A stretch of 13,517 nt of DNA from Bacillota bacterium. GTDB taxonomy: Bacteria > Bacillota_H > UBA994 > UBA5500. Each line of letters opens with the position of its first letter. Within the stretch, counting starts at the first letter, position 1. A model generated the notes under the pieces. That model made no database searches. It saw nothing but the letters and a program-made list of their open reading frames with translations, and had not been told where the DNA came from. Of the stretch, positions 1-6,724 are shown piece by piece. A program made the translations under genes and the position numbers. The DNA lies in contig JAAYGE010000174.1 of the NCBI GenBank assembly GCA_012727835.1, positions 1 to 13,517 on the forward strand, read 5' to 3'.

Positions 1-456
1 GTCACGGACCACACCCCCCACCACCACTAGGCAATACAAGTCGGGCCCGTGTTTAGCCCTAACCACCAGCTCCACCAGACCATCATCAATAAGCACCGTG
101 TCGCCTACTTCCACATGGGCACTTAAATGGGGCCAACTGACGCTAACCCCCTGGGCATCTCCCGGGCGTTCAGCGGCATATAAAACAAAATTCTGCCCCG
201 GCTGTAGCTCCACCACTCCTTCTACAAACTTGCCTAGGCGCACTTCTGGCCCTTTTGTATCAAGAATTATGGGCACAAACTTGTCGGTGGCTTCAGCAGC
301 TGCCCTGATGCGAGCAAAACGGGCCTGCTGCTCCTCATGGCTACCATGGGAGAAATTTAGCCGAGCCACATCTACTCCCGCCCGGATCAGTTGTTGTAAC
401 AATTCGGGTTCATCACTGGCGGGGCCAATGGTGGCCACAATCTTAGTCAGTCGCAA
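1..456 (-). CDS. pyk: Pyruvate kinase, N-terminal part (runs off left edge)
   Basis: Catalyses phosphoenolpyruvate + ADP to pyruvate + ATP, the last step of glycolysis, in the cytoplasm. The visible 152 residues begin with the family signature KIVATIGPAS (residues 5-14), followed by RLNFSHG with the expected substrate- and potassium-binding residues Arg32, Asn34 and Ser36, and LDTKGPEVR (65-73), which closes the first part of the barrel. The rest is the start of the inserted beta-barrel B domain (VEVGDTVLIDDG). The frame is open to base 1, so the remaining barrel and C-terminal domain lie outside. The start is taken as TTG at 456, because an AAGGAGGGGG ribosome-binding site (462-471) sits 8 nt ahead and the protein then begins at the usual distance from KIVATIGP; an upstream in-frame ATG would precede this site. 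It is divergent from the threonine synthase-like gene. Confidence 0.95.
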   Translation of the reverse strand, partial: MRLTKIVATIGPASDEPELLQQLIRAGVDVARLNFSHGSHEEQQARFARIRAAAEATDKFVPIILDTKGPEVRLGKFVEGVVELQPGQNFVLYAAERPGDAQGVSVSWPHLSAHVEVGDTVLIDDGLVELVVRAKHGPDLYCLVVVGGVVRD

Positions 457-461
457 GGGGA

Positions 462-471
462 CCCCCTCCTT
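462..471 (-). promoter_or_regulatory. Ribosome-binding site fixing the TTG start of pyruvate kinase
   Basis: On the minus strand this reads AAGGAGGGGG, with GGAGG ending 8 nt before TTG at 456. The in-frame ATG further upstream lies before this site and has no comparable motif, so TTG is preferred. Confidence 0.7.
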
Positions 472-588
472 CCATCCAACCATCCCCTAATTAAGAGTTT
501 GGCTAACCGTCCGCATTTATCCTGCCTATCCTTGTGGTTGCTCAAATTTCGGCTGAGGACTAGAATTAGGTAAAAGGAGGTTGAAGCA

Positions 589-1719
589 ATGTTCACCTGT
601 TCTGCCTGTGATGCTAGTTATGCCAGCGATACTCCCCGGTGGCGTTGTGACTGTGGTCATTACCTGCGTCATTCCTCCACCGGTATGTTTGCGAAGGAGG
701 AACTTGGCCGACGCAGTCCCACCCTCTGGCGCTATTTTGAGGCCTTCGGCATCAACGATCCGGCCAATATTGTGACCTTGGGCGAAGGCTATACCCCCTT
801 AATAACTGATCAGCTCTTTGGGCAAAGGATCTTATTAAAAATGGACCACCTCTGCCCCACCGGCTCCTTTAAAGACCGGGGCACCACCGTTATGCTGAGC
901 AAGCTGAAGGAATGGGGTCTAGAACGCCTGATTGAGGATTCATCGGGCAATGCGGGGGCATCGGTGGCTGCTTACGCGGCCCGAGCCGGTATTCGGGCCG
1001 ATATATATATTCCCGCCTACACCTCCGCTGGCAAGGCGGCGCAAATAGCCCTCTACGGTGCCAAGCTAATTAAAGTGCCGGGCACCCGGGAAGACACGGC
1101 CCAGGCTGCCCTGGCGGCGGCAGAAACCGAATTCTATGCCAGCCATAACTGGAGCCCCTACTTTTTGAACGGCTTGAAGAGCCTGGCCTATGAAATAGCC
1201 GAACAGCTGAACTGGGTTGCTCCCGATTGGATAGTGGCCCCCCTGGGTGGTGGGAGCCTCATTTTAGGCCTATATGCCGGCTGGCGTGATCTTGTAGAAG
1301 CCGGTTACGTAGACAAATTGCCCCGCTTAGCCGCCGTACAAGCCTCCAACTGCGCCCCTGTTTATGAAGCCTGGTCGCAAAACTTGCCGGATGTGCCGGC
1401 GGTGGAGAAACAACCGACGGCCGCTGAGGGAATTGCCATTGCCCAGCCGGTTAAGGGTAAAGATATCTTACAGGCCTTGCGCGCATCGAAAGGCACCGTT
1501 TGCACTGTGACCGATGCCGAAATTTGGGACATGTTATCTGAGCTGGGGCAACGAGGGATTTATGTGGAGCCAACGTCGGCCGCAGCTCCGGCGGCTATTA
1601 AACAGTTGGCAGATAAAAAACTAATTGCTCCTGATGAGGTGGTCGTTGTGGAATTGACCGGCATGGGGTTAAAAGCCACCGACAAGATAATCGAGCATTA
1701 CGGTCATTTGTTCTCCTGA
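589..1719 (+). CDS. thrC: Threonine synthase-like PLP-dependent enzyme
   Basis: Fold-type II PLP enzyme, 376 aa, most like threonine synthase, which converts O-phosphohomoserine to threonine plus phosphate. The N-terminus carries a Cys cluster (Cys4, Cys7, Cys20, Cys22) resembling the small zinc-knuckle extension found in many threonine synthase-family proteins. The PLP lysine is Lys95 in TGSFKDRG; SSGNAG (118-123) and the glycine-rich PLP phosphate-binding loop APLGGGS (217-223) follow. Start ATG at 589 has AAAAGGAGG (572-580) 8 nt upstream. No homoserine kinase or homoserine dehydrogenase gene is next to it, so the substrate is assigned from family resemblance only; another beta-replacing PLP lyase of the same family is possible. 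Its 3' end converges on the tRNA nucleotidyltransferase gene, and no terminator hairpin is visible between them. Confidence 0.8.
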   Translation: MFTCSACDASYASDTPRWRCDCGHYLRHSSTGMFAKEELGRRSPTLWRYFEAFGINDPANIVTLGEGYTPLITDQLFGQRILLKMDHLCPTGSFKDRGTTVMLSKLKEWGLERLIEDSSGNAGASVAAYAARAGIRADIYIPAYTSAGKAAQIALYGAKLIKVPGTREDTAQAALAAAETEFYASHNWSPYFLNGLKSLAYEIAEQLNWVAPDWIVAPLGGGSLILGLYAGWRDLVEAGYVDKLPRLAAVQASNCAPVYEAWSQNLPDVPAVEKQPTAAEGIAIAQPVKGKDILQALRASKGTVCTVTDAEIWDMLSELGQRGIYVEPTSAAAPAAIKQLADKKLIAPDEVVVVELTGMGLKATDKIIEHYGHLFS

Positions 1720-1853
1720 CGCAACCAAGCTTGTAACCATTCGGCGGCAGCGGCTTTACTCTTAACGCGCCCTTCTACCTGCGCCTCCAAGAGAGCCTGT
1801 TTAGCTTTTCTCAACCACGGTCCCGGCTCCCGCTGGGCCAGTGACATCAACTC
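1704..1853 (-). other. In-frame continuation of the tRNA nucleotidyltransferase after the TAA
   Basis: Reading past TAA at 1856-1854 in the same frame gives 49 codons and then TGA at 1706-1704. The peptide begins ELMSLAQREPGPWLRKAK and goes on with ALLEAQVEGRV and AAEWLQAWL. This matches the usual C-terminal tail of bacterial CCA-adding enzymes, where a PL(I/L)NG-x-(D/E)L(M/I) turn is followed by GPW and a helix ending in a WL motif. The only thing breaking the gene is therefore a single stop codon at the x position. With the extension the protein would be 467 codons and its end would overlap the convergent threonine synthase-like gene by 16 bp; without it, 134 bp of apparently unused sequence separates them. 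Confidence 0.8.
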
Positions 1854-1856
1854 TTA
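1854..1856 (-). other. In-frame TAA inside the tRNA nucleotidyltransferase frame
   Basis: The codon order is CTA AAC GGC TAA GAG TTG ATG. Homologues usually have a charged or polar residue here. AAA, CAA and GAA are each one base away from TAA. The flanking frame is intact on both sides. Confidence 0.8.
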
Positions 1857-3107
1857 GCCGTTTAGCAGGGGCTGGGGAGCGACCAGCTCTTCCTTGCGGC
1901 AGAAAAAAGCATGCAAGAAGTTTTCCACCATCTGCTGGTGGGCAGCAAACTGTTCAGTGGCAGCCAGGTTATCTCCTTTGGCCAAGTAATCGGCCAGGGT
2001 AAAGACTACGATTAGAGGACCTACGTCACCGGTACGCCGATAGAAGCGATGGATATGCCTGGGACCGAATTTTTCCGATCGCCACAGCTGCATCGGGTAC
2101 ATATGCCAGCGCACGAAACATTTAATTAACTCTTGCTGGGCCTTGCTCAGCCGCAGGCGCTTAGCAATAGCTACCGCCATTGTGGCCCCCACCCGCTCAT
2201 GCTCATAAAAGGTAACCCGACCTTGGCGAATTACCCGGGTGGGTGGCTTACCTATATCATGCAACCAGGCAGCCAACATGGTTGCCACCCGCAACGGGGT
2301 CGCCAGGGACTGCCAATAGTCGGCGAACCAAGGCTGCGAGCGGGGCGTTAAATAACTACTGTGATGAACGATATCCACAAAGGTGGCAAAGGCGCGGCGA
2401 CTATGTTCGTCGACTGTAAACTGATGATATTTGTTCTGGGTAACCTGCCCCATAGCCTCTACTTCAGGAAAAAGTTCTTTAATTACTCCTGCTTCTAACA
2501 TAAGGGCATCGGCAAGGGCAGCCTGTGGATGCAGGAAACAATGGCTCAGTTCGGCAGCTATACGCTCGCCGGGCTCGGCAGGGAGCTGGGGAGCTATCTC
2601 TTGCATGGCCTTTAAAGTAGTGCTGTCTACGCGTAAACTCCTGGTAACGGCCCGCCGGATGCCGCGCAAAATGCGGACCGGATCGTCTAGCAAAGCATCG
2701 GGAGCAGCCAGGCGCAGGTGTTTGACCGCCAAATCGGCTTGTCCCCCCAGCGGATCGATAAGGGCCGTCCGGTTTTGCAGCCAGTCTTCTAGCCTTATGG
2801 CCATGGCATTAACGGTGAAATCCCGCCGCCGCAAATCGGCGGCAATATCTTGGCCCTGCAGAGGAGCTATATCTATAGTTAAGCCCTGGGGCTGTGCGAT
2901 GCGTAAAATCCCTCGGCCTTCATCCAGCCAAAAGGCATGGCCTTCCGGCTGCCACAGACTGGGCGGCAGGTGGGCCGGCGATAGGCTGGTGACTAGGTCT
3001 AGTTCCCTCGGCTCAAGCCCGAGTAGGTGATCGCGCACAGCGCCACCCACTACCCAAACCTCGCCCTTTCCTTTTATATAGGTCAAGAGACTTTGTATCA
3101 GTTCCAT
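1854..3107 (-). CDS. cca: CCA-adding-type tRNA nucleotidyltransferase (ends at in-frame TAA)
   Basis: Class II nucleotidyltransferase-fold enzyme that adds or repairs the 3' CCA of tRNAs using CTP and ATP. Order of motifs in the 417 residues: VGGAVRDHLLG (20-30), the metal site region RELDLVT (34-40), RRDFTVNAMA (94-103), DDPVRILRGIRRA (141-153), GERIAAEL (180-187), and an HD-type domain with HDIGKP (283-288). Start ATG at 3107 has GGAGG 7 nt upstream. Two oddities are visible. The usual DxD metal-binding pair is Glu35-Leu-Asp37. The frame stops at TAA (1854-1856) right after PLLNG, while typical C-terminal sequence of the family continues in the same frame to TGA at 1704. The truncated product keeps all catalytic motifs and could still work. 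A related poly(A) polymerase or A-adding enzyme cannot be excluded. Confidence 0.88.
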   Translation of the reverse strand: MELIQSLLTYIKGKGEVWVVGGAVRDHLLGLEPRELDLVTSLSPAHLPPSLWQPEGHAFWLDEGRGILRIAQPQGLTIDIAPLQGQDIAADLRRRDFTVNAMAIRLEDWLQNRTALIDPLGGQADLAVKHLRLAAPDALLDDPVRILRGIRRAVTRSLRVDSTTLKAMQEIAPQLPAEPGERIAAELSHCFLHPQAALADALMLEAGVIKELFPEVEAMGQVTQNKYHQFTVDEHSRRAFATFVDIVHHSSYLTPRSQPWFADYWQSLATPLRVATMLAAWLHDIGKPPTRVIRQGRVTFYEHERVGATMAVAIAKRLRLSKAQQELIKCFVRWHMYPMQLWRSEKFGPRHIHRFYRRTGDVGPLIVVFTLADYLAKGDNLAATEQFAAHQQMVENFLHAFFCRKEELVAPQPLLNG

Positions 3108-3184
3108 GCATTTCCCTCCCCGCGGATAGTTCCTGCATACTTACATGACGAGTATACCTTGCCTTTAACCAGAATATTAGCCAG

Positions 3185-3213
3185 TTTACAGTCAAGACCT
3201 GCTTCAGTATATT
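3185..3213 (+). promoter_or_regulatory. Sigma-A-type promoter for the GNAT gene
   Basis: A -35 box TTTACA (3185-3190, 5 of 6 matches) and a -10 box TATATT (3208-3213, 5 of 6) are separated by exactly 17 bp. The expected transcription start is about 20 nt before the ATG at 3243, with the AAAGGAGG site (3229-3236) inside the leader. This is the best promoter match I found in the window. Confidence 0.6.
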
Positions 3214-3242
3214 AGGAGATAGTTAGGCAAAGGAGGCACCTC

Positions 3243-4118
3243 ATGGAAATCAGACGTGTACAAGCGGGCGATAAAGCAGCCGTACTAGCTTTAGTCGAAG
3301 CAATAAGTGACGATGATTATATCCCCTATTGTTTTGACGATTGGGTGAACGACCTGGAAGGCGTCGCCTTCTTAGCGGCCTACGAGGGGGAGAAGCTCTT
3401 AGGGGTGGCCAACGTGCAATTCTTAAGTGAACGGGTGGCTTGGATGCAGGCTCTAAGAGTGGCTCCCTACCAAAGACGCCGGGGCGTAGGTAGGGCCCTC
3501 ACCCTGGCCTGCTTAGAAGAGGCGGCTGGAGCCGGCCGCCAGGTGGCCCGCCTGTTAATCGATATCGATAATCATGCTTCCCTCAGTCTTACGGCCGGTG
3601 CCGGGTTCTATAAGGTTGCCGAGTGGTTGCGCTTAGAGAAGGCGACGGAATCGGTGGCGGCACCCGCCATGCGCAGCCCGCGGCGGGAGGAGCTACCCCA
3701 ACTGGTGCAGCTGGCGAAGCAATGGGGCCTTAAGTTTTGGCATACCGACTGGAATACCTATGATATGACTGAGGAAGCGCTACAGGTATCACTCGACAAC
3801 GACACCCTGCGGGTTTTGGCTGAACAGCCCACGGCTACCATGCTGGATGTGGTCTTTGACGAGGAGGATGAGGAGTACAAAACCTATAACCCGGTAGGCC
3901 ACGAAAGTGCCGTGAAGCTAATCCTGCAAGCTATGGAAAAGGAAGCCTATGATCACAGGGTGCCACGGGTGGCCGTATTATTGGCTGCCGACTCACCCCA
4001 CCTGTCCACCGTGCAACAACTTGGTTATAAGTTTGCGCGGGTAAAAGACCACCGGGGCCCTGATATTGTTGATGGTGTTACCATCTGGGAGTATGACTTA
4101 ACAAAGTTACATAATTAA
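3243..4118 (+). CDS. GNAT family N-acetyltransferase
   Basis: Predicted acetyl-CoA-dependent transferase of 291 aa. The N-terminal half is a GNAT domain: MEIRRVQAGD opens the fold, and LRVAPYQRRRGVGRAL (71-86) is motif A, with the Q/R-x-x-G-x-G/A pyrophosphate-binding loop for acetyl-CoA. The following DIDNHASLSLTAGAGF (about 107-122) matches the motif B region with the N-x-x-(A/S) helix start and GF turn. The C-terminal half (about 140-291) is less clear and may be a second, degenerate GNAT-like lobe. Start ATG has AAAGGAGG 6 nt upstream. The substrate cannot be told from sequence. The gene is a single transcription unit with its own promoter and terminator, divergent from the tRNA nucleotidyltransferase and convergent with the malic enzyme gene. 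Confidence 0.85.
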   Translation: MEIRRVQAGDKAAVLALVEAISDDDYIPYCFDDWVNDLEGVAFLAAYEGEKLLGVANVQFLSERVAWMQALRVAPYQRRRGVGRALTLACLEEAAGAGRQVARLLIDIDNHASLSLTAGAGFYKVAEWLRLEKATESVAAPAMRSPRREELPQLVQLAKQWGLKFWHTDWNTYDMTEEALQVSLDNDTLRVLAEQPTATMLDVVFDEEDEEYKTYNPVGHESAVKLILQAMEKEAYDHRVPRVAVLLAADSPHLSTVQQLGYKFARVKDHRGPDIVDGVTIWEYDLTKLHN

Positions 4119-4122
4119 TATA

Positions 4123-4148
4123 CCCCGCCCATGGGGGCGGGGTTTTTT
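4123..4148 (+). terminator. Rho-independent terminator of the GNAT gene
   Basis: CCCCGCCC (4123-4130), loop ATGG, GGGCGGGG (4135-4142), then six T (4143-4148). The 8-bp GC stem starts 4 nt after the TAA stop of the GNAT gene. It also lies downstream of the convergent malic enzyme gene, but on that strand no good U-tract follows. Confidence 0.92.
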
Positions 4149-4181
4149 AGTTGCATATAGATGTTTATTGGTTTTACAGTT

Positions 4182-5357
4182 TTACTCCTTTACAACCCCT
4201 TGCTCGCGGGCGGCCTGGGCTACAGCTGCAGCCACCTGGGGTACAACCCGTTTATCAAAGGCATCAGGAATAATATAGTCGGGTCTTAAGCCGTCGGCTT
4301 TGGCCACAGCGGCGATGGCATCGGCCGCCGCCACTTTCATAGCTTCGTTAATCTCAGTAGCCTTAGCATCTAAAGCGCCCCGGAATACGCCAGGGAAGGC
4401 CAAAACGTTGTTAATCTGATTGGGGAAGTCACTGCGGCCGGTCCCGATGATGTAGGCACCGCCCTTGGCTGCTTCCTCCGGCCAAATTTCGGGGGTAGGA
4501 TTAGCCATGGCCAAAACGATGGAACGTTCATTCATCTGGGCCACCATTTCTTCCGTCAGAACGCCACCCACCGAAACACCGATGAAGACATCGGCCCCCT
4601 TCAGGGCGTCGGCCAAGGTGCCTCGCACCTGGCGAGGATTGGTCTGCCGGGCGATTTCTGTCTGAGCCCAGTTCTGATCGGCCGTCTCCTCCGGCAATAA
4701 AATACCATGGCGGTCGCAGAGTATAATATCTTTACAACCGGCTGACATCAGCAGTTTGGCTATAGCTATCCCCGCCGAGCCGGCACCGTTAATAACGACC
4801 CGGGTTTCGTCCATCTGACGCTCAGTAAGTTCAAGAGCATTCTTGACAGCAGCCAGAAGAACGATGGCCGTACCGTGTTGGTCATCGTGCATAACCGGAA
4901 TGGATAAGCTTTCTTGCAGTCGGCGCTCAATTTCGAAGCAGCGGGGGGCAGCTATATCTTCTAGGTTGATGCCACCGAAGGTGGGAGCAAGCATCTCAAC
5001 CGTTTTAACGATGCTGTCCACATCCTGGCTATCGAGGCAAATAGGAATGCCATCGATATCAGCAAAGGCTTTAAACAACACCGCCTTACCCTCCATAACG
5101 GGTAGGGCTGCCTGGGGTCCAATATCGCCTAATCCTAACACGGCCGAGCCATCGGTAACGATGGCTACCGAGTTGCCTTTATTGGTATACTAATAGACTT
5201 GTTCCGGCTGGAGATGAATTTCCTTGCAGGGCTCAGCCACTCCTGGTGTATAAGCTAAAGTAAGGTCATCTCGGCCCTGGAGCGGCACCTTACTCTCCAT
5301 CTTTACTTTACCTCTGTTAACTCGGTGCAACTCGAGGGTCTGCTCACGTATGTTCAT
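4182..5357 (-). CDS. NAD(P)-dependent malic enzyme, interrupted by in-frame TAG at codon 56
   Basis: Oxidative decarboxylation of malate to pyruvate with NAD(P)+. Read through the TAG, the frame is 391 codons, the normal length of the short bacterial form. Codons 1-55 are typical: LAYTPGVAEPC (34-44) holds the catalytic Tyr36. After the stop come YTNKGNSVAIVTDGSAVLGL, the base lysine Lys91 in MEGKAVLFKAF, metal/substrate motifs DIDGIP and EDIAAPRCFEIE, HDDQHGTA, and the nucleotide loop GAGSAGIA. The start ATG at 5357 has GGAGG (5367-5371) 9 nt upstream and follows purA by 16 nt, so the genes are probably co-transcribed. If TAG ends translation, only a 55-residue peptide is made; the remaining frame (GTG at 5141) has no ribosome-binding site and lacks Tyr36, so it should be inactive. 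Pseudogene, recoded gene or sequence error are all possible. Confidence 0.85.
5147..5166 (-). other. Perfect hairpin 23 nt downstream of the in-frame TAG
   Basis: On the coding strand AGCCATCG, loop TTAC, CGATGGCT forms an 8-bp perfect stem with a 4-nt loop inside the malic enzyme frame, beginning 23 nt after the TAG. It encodes part of the conserved VAIVTDGS stretch, so it may be chance. Its position is compatible with a readthrough-promoting element, but no function is shown. Confidence 0.5.
5190..5192 (-). other. In-frame TAG in the malic enzyme frame
   Basis: The codon order is CAA GTC TAT TAG TAT ACC AAT, equivalent to VY-x-YTNKGN of the family, where x is a variable and often charged residue. 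Lys AAG, Gln CAG and Glu GAG are each one base away. The frame is intact for 55 codons before and 335 after. Confidence 0.85.
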
Positions 5358-5373
5358 GTCGAATCTCCTCCTG

Positions 5374-6642
5374 TCAGACTAAGAAAGTTTGGCTGCGTTC
5401 TGGTCCAACCGAAATGATGCGAATAGGAGCCCCAACCAATGCTTCAATCCGCTGCACGTAACGCTGGGCATTAAGGGGTAGGTCGGCAAAGGAGCGGGCC
5501 TTACTGGTATCGGCTTGCCAGCCGGGCAAAGTCTCATAAATTGGCTTCACATCTTCCTGTCGATGGGGTTCGGGGAAGGTATCTATCCGTTGACCATCCA
5601 ACTCATAACCGATACAGACCTTTATTTCCTCGAAGGAATCGAGCACATCCAGTTTGGTGAGACAAAGTCGCGTAAAACCATTGAGCATGTGGGCATAACG
5701 CACTGCCGCCGCATCAAACCAACCACAACGGCGGGGGCGTCCGGTGGTAGCTCCAAATTCTCTACCGACGGTGCGAATCCGTTCACCCATCTCATCATGC
5801 AACTCGGTGGGCATAGCGCCTTTGCCAACGGATGTGGAATAGGCCTTCACGATGCCGAGCACGTCATTGATCTTGTGGGGCGGAATACCGGCCCCGACAG
5901 CGGCGCCGCCGGCCAGCGGATTAGATGAGGTCACATAGGGGTAAGTTCCCCAGTCCAGGTCCTTAAGAGCCCCCAACTGTCCCTCCAGCACAATCTTTTG
6001 ATCGGCTGCCAGCGCCTTATGAATAATGGGCAATACGTCCTTAATATGGGGTAACAAACGTTCCCGGGTAGCTAATACCTGCTCGGCAATTTGCTCCGCA
6101 TCCAGCGGTTCATGGTTATAAAAGGTCTGTAGAACTTTGTTTTTCTCTTGTACCTGACTGTACACCTTCTGCCGGAAAAAGTCGGGATCTAACAAATCAC
6201 CCACTTGGATTCCGCTGCGCTGCACCTTATCCACATAACAAGGGCCGATACCGCGCAACGTGGTACCTAAGGACTTTTCTCCCCGTGCCTGCTCTTCTAA
6301 TTTATCTAGCAATACATGATAGGGCATCAACAGATGAGCCCTAGCCGATATCAACAGGTTTTGAGTGTCAATGCCCGCTTTCTCCAGCTCCTGCAGTTCC
6401 TCTAGCAGAACCAGAGGATTCACCACGGTTCCCGTACCTATGATGCAGGTGGTTTGCGGATTAAAAATACCGCAGGGCACAATGTGTAAGCGGAATTCGC
6501 CCAATTGGTTTACCACGGTATGCCCCGCATTGTTACCGCCCTGGAACCGGATAACCATATCGGCGTTTTCTGCCAACCAGTCTACAATCTTACCCTTACC
6601 TTCGTCGCCCCATTGGGCGCCTACGACAGCGGTTACTGGCAT
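5374..6642 (-). CDS. purA: Adenylosuccinate synthetase
   Basis: Converts IMP + aspartate + GTP to adenylosuccinate, the first committed step to AMP. The 422-residue protein (family about 430) begins MPVTAVVGAQWGDEGKGK, with catalytic Asp13 and the GTP-binding loop, then NNAGHT with catalytic His41. Further family blocks include GTTLRGIGPCY, EGQLGALKDLDWGTYPYVTSSNP and VGREFGATTGRPRRCGW. The ATG at 6642 is chosen because GGAGG (6649-6653) lies 6 nt ahead and the protein then starts at the conserved distance from WGDEGKGK; upstream in-frame starts, including an ATG two codons earlier, sit on or before that site. It ends with TGA 16 nt before the malic enzyme start and lies 76 nt after yhaM. All catalytic motifs are intact. 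Confidence 0.97.
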   Translation of the reverse strand: MPVTAVVGAQWGDEGKGKIVDWLAENADMVIRFQGGNNAGHTVVNQLGEFRLHIVPCGIFNPQTTCIIGTGTVVNPLVLLEELQELEKAGIDTQNLLISARAHLLMPYHVLLDKLEEQARGEKSLGTTLRGIGPCYVDKVQRSGIQVGDLLDPDFFRQKVYSQVQEKNKVLQTFYNHEPLDAEQIAEQVLATRERLLPHIKDVLPIIHKALAADQKIVLEGQLGALKDLDWGTYPYVTSSNPLAGGAAVGAGIPPHKINDVLGIVKAYSTSVGKGAMPTELHDEMGERIRTVGREFGATTGRPRRCGWFDAAAVRYAHMLNGFTRLCLTKLDVLDSFEEIKVCIGYELDGQRIDTFPEPHRQEDVKPIYETLPGWQADTSKARSFADLPLNAQRYVQRIEALVGAPIRIISVGPERSQTFLV

Positions 6643-6695
6643 GAGCATCCTCCTCTCTAAAAGACACACAGTTACATTCTAAGTCTTTCGCAGTC

Positions 6696-6724
6696 ATATT
6701 ACAAATAACTAGACAAAATCACAA
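6696..6724 (-). promoter_or_regulatory. Possible promoter for purA
   Basis: On the minus strand TTGTGA (6724-6719) and TAATAT (6701-6696) are 17 bp apart, each matching 4 of 6 consensus bases. The -35 box overlaps the yhaM stop codon. A transcript from here would have a leader of roughly 45-50 nt. The match is modest, so co-transcription with yhaM is an equal alternative. Confidence 0.35.

Noticed and set aside
98..490. Long plus-strand open frame with a start codon
   Set aside because: It lies exactly antisense to pyruvate kinase, whose frame has unmistakable conserved motifs; the plus-strand translation is Ser/Thr/Pro-rich and looks like nothing.
538..566. TTGCTC-17 bp-TAGAAT as a promoter for the threonine synthase-like gene
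   Set aside because: The -10 box is good (5 of 6), but the implied transcription start would fall at about 573, inside the ribosome-binding site at 572-580, leaving no usable leader.
2431..3030. 199-codon plus-strand open frame
   Set aside because: Antisense to the nucleotidyltransferase domain of the CCA-adding-type gene; its low-complexity Ser/Arg-rich translation and lack of a ribosome-binding site mark it as a shadow.
5141..5141. GTG at 5141 as a true start of a shorter malic enzyme
   Set aside because: There is no ribosome-binding site, the GTG encodes a conserved internal Val (AVLGLGDIGP), and the product would lack the catalytic Tyr; the upstream frame with its own start and Shine-Dalgarno site fits the family.
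6658..6686. Hairpin GAAAGAC...GTCTTTT between yhaM and purA as a terminator
   Set aside because: The stem is A/T-rich with a 17-nt loop and no proper U-tract; too weak to call.
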